64,000 bases of DNA, taken from Janthinobacterium sp. (lineage in GTDB: Bacteria; Pseudomonadota; Gammaproteobacteria; Burkholderiales; Burkholderiaceae_D). The stretch covers positions 1-64,000 of the forward strand of contig NZ_RFSK01000001.1 of the NCBI RefSeq assembly GCF_009923995.1, in the 5' to 3' direction. A program made the translations under genes and the position numbers. Positions 60,844-64,000 of the stretch are shown one piece after another (position 1 is the stretch's first letter; each line of letters begins with the position of its first letter). Below the pieces are notes generated by a model that saw only the letters and a program-made list of their open reading frames with translations, had not been told where the DNA came from and made no database searches.

Positions 60844-62208
60844 ATGACGGCAGTCGGGAATACCGAACCACAAGAGCTCAAGCGCGGCCTGAAAAGCCGC
60901 CACATCCAGCTCATCGCCCTGGGCGGCGCCATCGGCACCGGCCTGTTTCTGGGCATCACACAAACCATCAAGATGGCCGGCCCTTCCGTGCTGCTGGGCT
61001 ACGGCATCGCCGGCGTCATCGCCTTCCTGATCATGCGCCAGCTGGGCGAAATGGTGGTCGACGAACCCGTCGCCGGCTCCTTCAGCTATTTTGCCGACAA
61101 GTACTGCGGCCATTTGCCCGGTTTCCTGTCGGGCTGGAATTACTGGGTGCTGTACGTGCTCGTCAGCATGGCCGAACTGACGGCCGTCGGCATCTACGTG
61201 CAGTACTGGTGGCCCGGCGTGCCCACGTGGGTCTCGGCGCTCATCTTCTTTTGCGCCATCAATGCCATCAGCTTGTTGAACGTCAAGGCGTTTGGCGAAA
61301 TGGAATTCTGGTTCGCCATCATCAAGGTGGTGGCCATCATCGGCATGATCGTCTTCGGCGCCTACCTGCTCGCCTCCGGCGACGCGGGACCGCAGGCGTC
61401 CGTCGCCAACCTGTGGCAGCACGGCGGCTTCTTCCCGAACGGCTGGCAGGGACTGGTGATGGCCATGGCCGTCATCATGTTTTCCTTTGGCGGCCTGGAA
61501 CTGGTGGGCATCACGGCAGCCGAGGCGGATGACCCGAGCACGACGATTCCGCGCGCCACCAACCAGGCCATCTACCGCATCCTGATCTTTTACATCGGCG
61601 CGCTGGGCATCCTGCTGTCGCTGTACCCGTGGCAGAACGTCGTCACCGGCGGCAGCCCCTTCGTGCTGATCTTCCATGCGCTCGACAGCAACCTGGTGGC
61701 CACGGCCCTGAACGTGGTGGTGCTGACGGCCGCCCTGTCCGTGTATAACAGCGGCGTGTACTGCAACACGCGCATGCTGTTCGGCCTGGCCAAGCAGGGC
61801 AACGCGCCGCGCGCGCTGCTGCACCTGAACCGCCGCGGCGTGCCGCTCGTGGCCCTGGGCGTGTCCGCGCTGGCCACCGGCGCCTGCGTGGTGGTGAATT
61901 ACTTCATGCCGGGCGAAGCGTTCGAAGTGCTGATGGGCCTGGTGGTCTCGGCGCTGATCATCAACTGGGCCATGATCAGCTGGATCCACCTGCGCTTCCG
62001 CGCACAAAAGAAGGCCGAGGGCAAGACGACCCTGTTCCAGAGCCTGGGCTACCCGTTCACCAACTACCTGTGCCTGGTCTTCCTGGCCGGCATCCTGGTG
62101 ATCATGTACCTGACGCCGGGCCTGCGCATCTCCGTCTACCTGATTCCCGTCTGGCTGGCTGCCCTGGGCATCGGCTACTGGATCAAGCAAAGCAAGGCGC
62201 AAGCCTGA
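60844..62208 (+). CDS. aroP: Aromatic amino acid permease (AroP type)
   Basis: A 454-residue APC-superfamily permease for phenylalanine, tyrosine and tryptophan. The sequence follows the AroP pattern closely: LKRGLKSRHIQLIALGGAIG, LIMRQLGEMVVDEPVAGSFS, SGWNYWVLYVLVSMAELTAV, KAFGEMEFWFAIIKVVA, FSFGGLELVGITAAEADDPS, and SVYNSGVYCNTRMLFGLAKQGNAP. Twelve membrane helices fit. It stands alone downstream of the divergent DUF1275 gene. Confidence 0.92.
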   Translation: MTAVGNTEPQELKRGLKSRHIQLIALGGAIGTGLFLGITQTIKMAGPSVLLGYGIAGVIAFLIMRQLGEMVVDEPVAGSFSYFADKYCGHLPGFLSGWNYWVLYVLVSMAELTAVGIYVQYWWPGVPTWVSALIFFCAINAISLLNVKAFGEMEFWFAIIKVVAIIGMIVFGAYLLASGDAGPQASVANLWQHGGFFPNGWQGLVMAMAVIMFSFGGLELVGITAAEADDPSTTIPRATNQAIYRILIFYIGALGILLSLYPWQNVVTGGSPFVLIFHALDSNLVATALNVVVLTAALSVYNSGVYCNTRMLFGLAKQGNAPRALLHLNRRGVPLVALGVSALATGACVVVNYFMPGEAFEVLMGLVVSALIINWAMISWIHLRFRAQKKAEGKTTLFQSLGYPFTNYLCLVFLAGILVIMYLTPGLRISVYLIPVWLAALGIGYWIKQSKAQA

Positions 62209-62823
62209 TCCGGCGCCAGCGCCCTTCCCTCCTTCTGTTCCCGCATGCTCCTGCCCTCGCCGGCAGGAACACCCCCCGTTCAGCGCCGCCGGCATCGGCT
62301 CGCGCTGAACGCGCTTTTCCTCCACGTTCCACCATGCCTCACCGGTCTGGTACGGCGCCAGCGCCAACGCCAGGTCGCGCAGCGGCGCATGCCCGCCCGG
62401 CGTGGCGCTATCGGACTTCAGCCAGCCCGCTGACAGGCTGGCCGCATCCAATCATGGGGCCGCCATTTTATTGCCGCAGCTGATACGCGCGCCTTTGGCA
62501 ACGGCTTTGCAGCGGCAGCGGCAATCGATAAAGTTTCATATTTATCAATAATAATATTCCCCAATAATTAATAGTGATATTTTTAAAATTTTGAATTAAT
62601 ATATCCACACCATGCCGCGCCGATTTAATCGGCAGCGAGACACTGCCGTATTCCATATTCGAAAGGAAGAACATGCAAGCCTATGCCGCCAGCATAATCC
62701 ATGCGGATTTTTCTTTTCTGCTTGCGGCAGGCTGATTCTTGCATGACAAAGCCCCGGCATCTTTCCCGGCGGTGCAGTCGCGCCGCCTGTCTTTTCATTC
62801 CCATCATTTGAAAGCGAACACGC
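62209..62823. other. 615-base region with AT-rich segment upstream of the collar-protein genes
   Basis: GCCAGCC-8-GGCTGGC (62421-62442) could terminate aroP. The stretch 62519-62610 is strongly AT-rich (runs of A/T such as TTTTTAAAATTTTGAATTAA) in an otherwise GC-rich window, hinting at H-NS-type silencing or a strongly regulated promoter. Further on is a 20-codon reading frame (separate entry). A minus-strand frame from 62451 lacks a ribosome-binding site and runs into aroP antisense; it is not called. Confidence 0.6.
62673..62735 (+). CDS. Possible 20-residue leader peptide
   Basis: ATG-to-TGA frame MQAYAASIIHADFSFLLAAG preceded by AAGGAAGA at ideal distance, 89 bases before the collar-domain gene. 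It could be a leader peptide or the remnant of a small protein. Support is limited to the ribosome-binding site. Confidence 0.35.
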   Translation: MQAYAASIIHADFSFLLAAG

Positions 62824-63537
62824 ATGGATCCGATTTTAGGTAGCGTCTTGTTGTGCCCCTACACCTTTGCACCGCAGGGCTGGATGTTTTGCCAAGGCCA
62901 GATCCTCAACATTCAAAGCAATGCGGCGCTGTACGCGCTGCTGGGCGTGCAGTTCGGCGGCGACGGCAGAACCACCTTCGCCCTGCCAGACTTGCGCGGC
63001 CGCATCCCGGTGGCAGTCAACAACACCGTCGCGGCCGACCGCATCGTCACCGCGCCCGTCAACGGCCAGGGCGTGCCCACCCGGCCAGGCGTGGTGGGCG
63101 ATACGCTGGGCGCCAACGTGCGCCTCGTCAGCGGCGGCGGCGTCAGCTTCGCGATGACGCAAGCCAACATGCCGCCACACACCCACGTCGCCACCGTGTC
63201 GAGCGGTTCGTCGACCGTGAACGTATCCCTGAGCGTCGCCCTGGACGAAGCCACCGATCCTGCGCCTGCGGCAGGCGGCTACCTGGCCACTGCCGCATCG
63301 TCGGGCACGTCCGTCACGAATATGTATCTGCCGGCGCTGGGCGCCGCCGGCAGCGCCGCCCTGGCCAGCGCCACAGGACAGGTCAACTTCACCCCGACCG
63401 TTAGCAACGCCATCACCGGCATTGGCTTGCCGGTCACCGCGCCAGTCATGCTGACGGCGCAGAGCGCGCCGACGCCGCCCTTCCTGGCCATGCAATACAT
63501 CATCGCCGTGGAAGGAGTTTTCCCACAACGCAACTGA
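62824..63537 (+). CDS. Tail-collar domain protein (Mdp type)
   Basis: A 237-residue protein with a phage tail collar domain at the N-terminus: MDPILGSVLLCPYTFAPQGW, CQGQILNIQSNAALYALLG, FGGDGRTTFALPDLRGRIPV. The middle is glycine/alanine/serine/threonine-rich, and the C-terminus MQYIIAVEGVFPQRN is typical of MdpB-type (microcystin-dependent) proteins. These occur as tandem paralogues with no tail apparatus; function unknown, possibly surface or adhesion. GAAAG precedes the ATG. A paralogue follows at 63784. Confidence 0.87.
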   Translation: MDPILGSVLLCPYTFAPQGWMFCQGQILNIQSNAALYALLGVQFGGDGRTTFALPDLRGRIPVAVNNTVAADRIVTAPVNGQGVPTRPGVVGDTLGANVRLVSGGGVSFAMTQANMPPHTHVATVSSGSSTVNVSLSVALDEATDPAPAAGGYLATAASSGTSVTNMYLPALGAAGSAALASATGQVNFTPTVSNAITGIGLPVTAPVMLTAQSAPTPPFLAMQYIIAVEGVFPQRN

Positions 63538-63783
63538 TGACAACGCGGCACGCTTCAAGCCGCAGACAGCATGGATTATTATTATTTACATATTTTCCAT
63601 ACTGTCCATATCGTTGCGCATGCCATTTTAAAAAATAACGCCATATTACACATGCCAGGAAAATGTTTTCAAAACTGACATAATGTATCTAGGCTGAATT
63701 CCCAGGTTGAATTCATTTCGTCCAGGCCGGCCTGGCGGTCCCGGCGACATAATATTGAAACTCTCATTTGAAAGGCAATCAAC

Positions 63784-64000
63784 ATGGATGCATTTGTCGG
63801 TACCATTCTTGCCGTAGGCTTTCCCTTTCCACCGCGCGGCTGGATGACGTGCAACGGCCAGTTGCTGAGCATCAACAACAACGCGGCCCTGTTTGCATTG
63901 CTCGGCACGCAGTATGGCGGCGACGGCGTCAACACCTTCGGCTTGCCCGATTTGCGCGGCCGCGCGGCCGTGGGTCAGTGCACGACCGCGATACAGGGCC
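63784..64000 (+). CDS. Second tail-collar domain protein (cut by the right edge)
   Basis: The first 72 residues are visible: MDAFVGTILAVGFPFPPRGW, CNGQLLSINNNAALFALLG, YGGDGVNTFGLPDLRGRAAV. It is clearly a paralogue of the preceding gene. Both starts are preceded by the same TCATTTGAAAG element. Between the two genes lies a 246-base spacer with an AT-rich part and a perfect palindrome CCAGGCCGGCCTGG at 63722-63735. The remainder lies outside the window. Confidence 0.85.
   Translation, partial: MDAFVGTILAVGFPFPPRGWMTCNGQLLSINNNAALFALLGTQYGGDGVNTFGLPDLRGRAAVGQCTTAIQG

Noticed and set aside
60652-62451. Minus-strand frame covering aroP antisense and the following intergenic region
   Set aside because: No ribosome-binding site, low-complexity composition across aroP antisense, and no domain. 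The part beyond aroP alone (about 80 codons) is too weak to call.
1-64000. tRNA, rRNA, insertion sequence, integrase or riboswitch
   Set aside because: No cloverleaf-like or rRNA-like stretch, transposase motif, or known riboswitch core was recognised on reading either strand. A covariance-model search would be decisive.
62824-64000. Collar-domain genes as part of a prophage
   Set aside because: No structural, packaging, lysis or integrase genes lie to the left. The domain set matches free-standing Mdp-type paralogues, though the right side is unseen.

Overview
High GC content, dense divergent and ATGA-overlapping operons, betaproteobacterial-type porins, a gentisate pathway and an AroP-type permease point to a free-living member of the Burkholderiales, most likely Oxalobacteraceae (Janthinobacterium/Massilia group). 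This placement is inferred from gene content and composition only. The window is chromosomal in character. No rRNA, tRNA, CRISPR array, insertion sequence or integrase was seen.

Region 1 (1-9.5 kb) is central carbon metabolism and nitric-oxide defence. It holds pyk (partial), gap, ppc, an NsrR-type NO sensor, the acetate permease pair yjcH-actP, and a hemerythrin-hmp operon. A near-consensus NsrR site lies over the promoter of the hemerythrin-hmp operon. A perfect FNR/ANR box lies between ppc and nsrR at a position that fits activation of ppc. Region 2 (9.5-15.7 kb) is a six-gene stressosome module: RsbR, RsbS, RsbT, an ATPase-phosphatase fusion, and two hybrid histidine kinases. There is no sigma factor and no DNA-binding output.

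Region 3 (15.8-30 kb) is mixed. It has a periplasmic binding protein, a metallophosphoesterase, LysR and short-chain dehydrogenase genes, an Rrf2-flavoprotein pair, and an operon of porin plus the three-subunit FAD-dependent sugar/aldonate dehydrogenase (gamma, alpha, triheme cytochrome beta). The upstream region of that operon carries a second perfect FNR/ANR box just downstream of a predicted start site, and a 15-bp direct repeat. MarR, DMT-exporter and DUF885 genes follow. Region 4 (30-36.6 kb) holds a LacI-controlled dioxygenase/dehydrogenase pair, a GH3 lipoprotein glycosidase and an AraC regulator.

Region 5 (36.6-43.8 kb) is a complete 3-hydroxybenzoate to gentisate to fumarate-plus-pyruvate pathway with its own porin and MFS importer and a divergent LysR regulator. 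Region 6 (43.9-62 kb) contains HxlR-azoR, exported proteins of unknown function, a class A PBP, a class D beta-lactamase, a ClpP-like exported protease, folE2 with two tandem operator-like repeats, an ArsR operon whose operator covers its own start codon, alkB, a GntR-SDR-racemase operon with a triplicated ribosome-binding/start unit, and aroP. Region 7 (62.2-64 kb) is an AT-rich island leading into two tandem tail-collar-domain (Mdp-type) genes, the second cut by the window edge.

The most distinctive points are the stressosome-to-phosphorelay module without a sigma factor, the two perfect FNR boxes with opposite predicted effects, the tandem folE2 operators, the likely leaderless self-repressed ArsR operon, and the AT-rich collar-protein locus.
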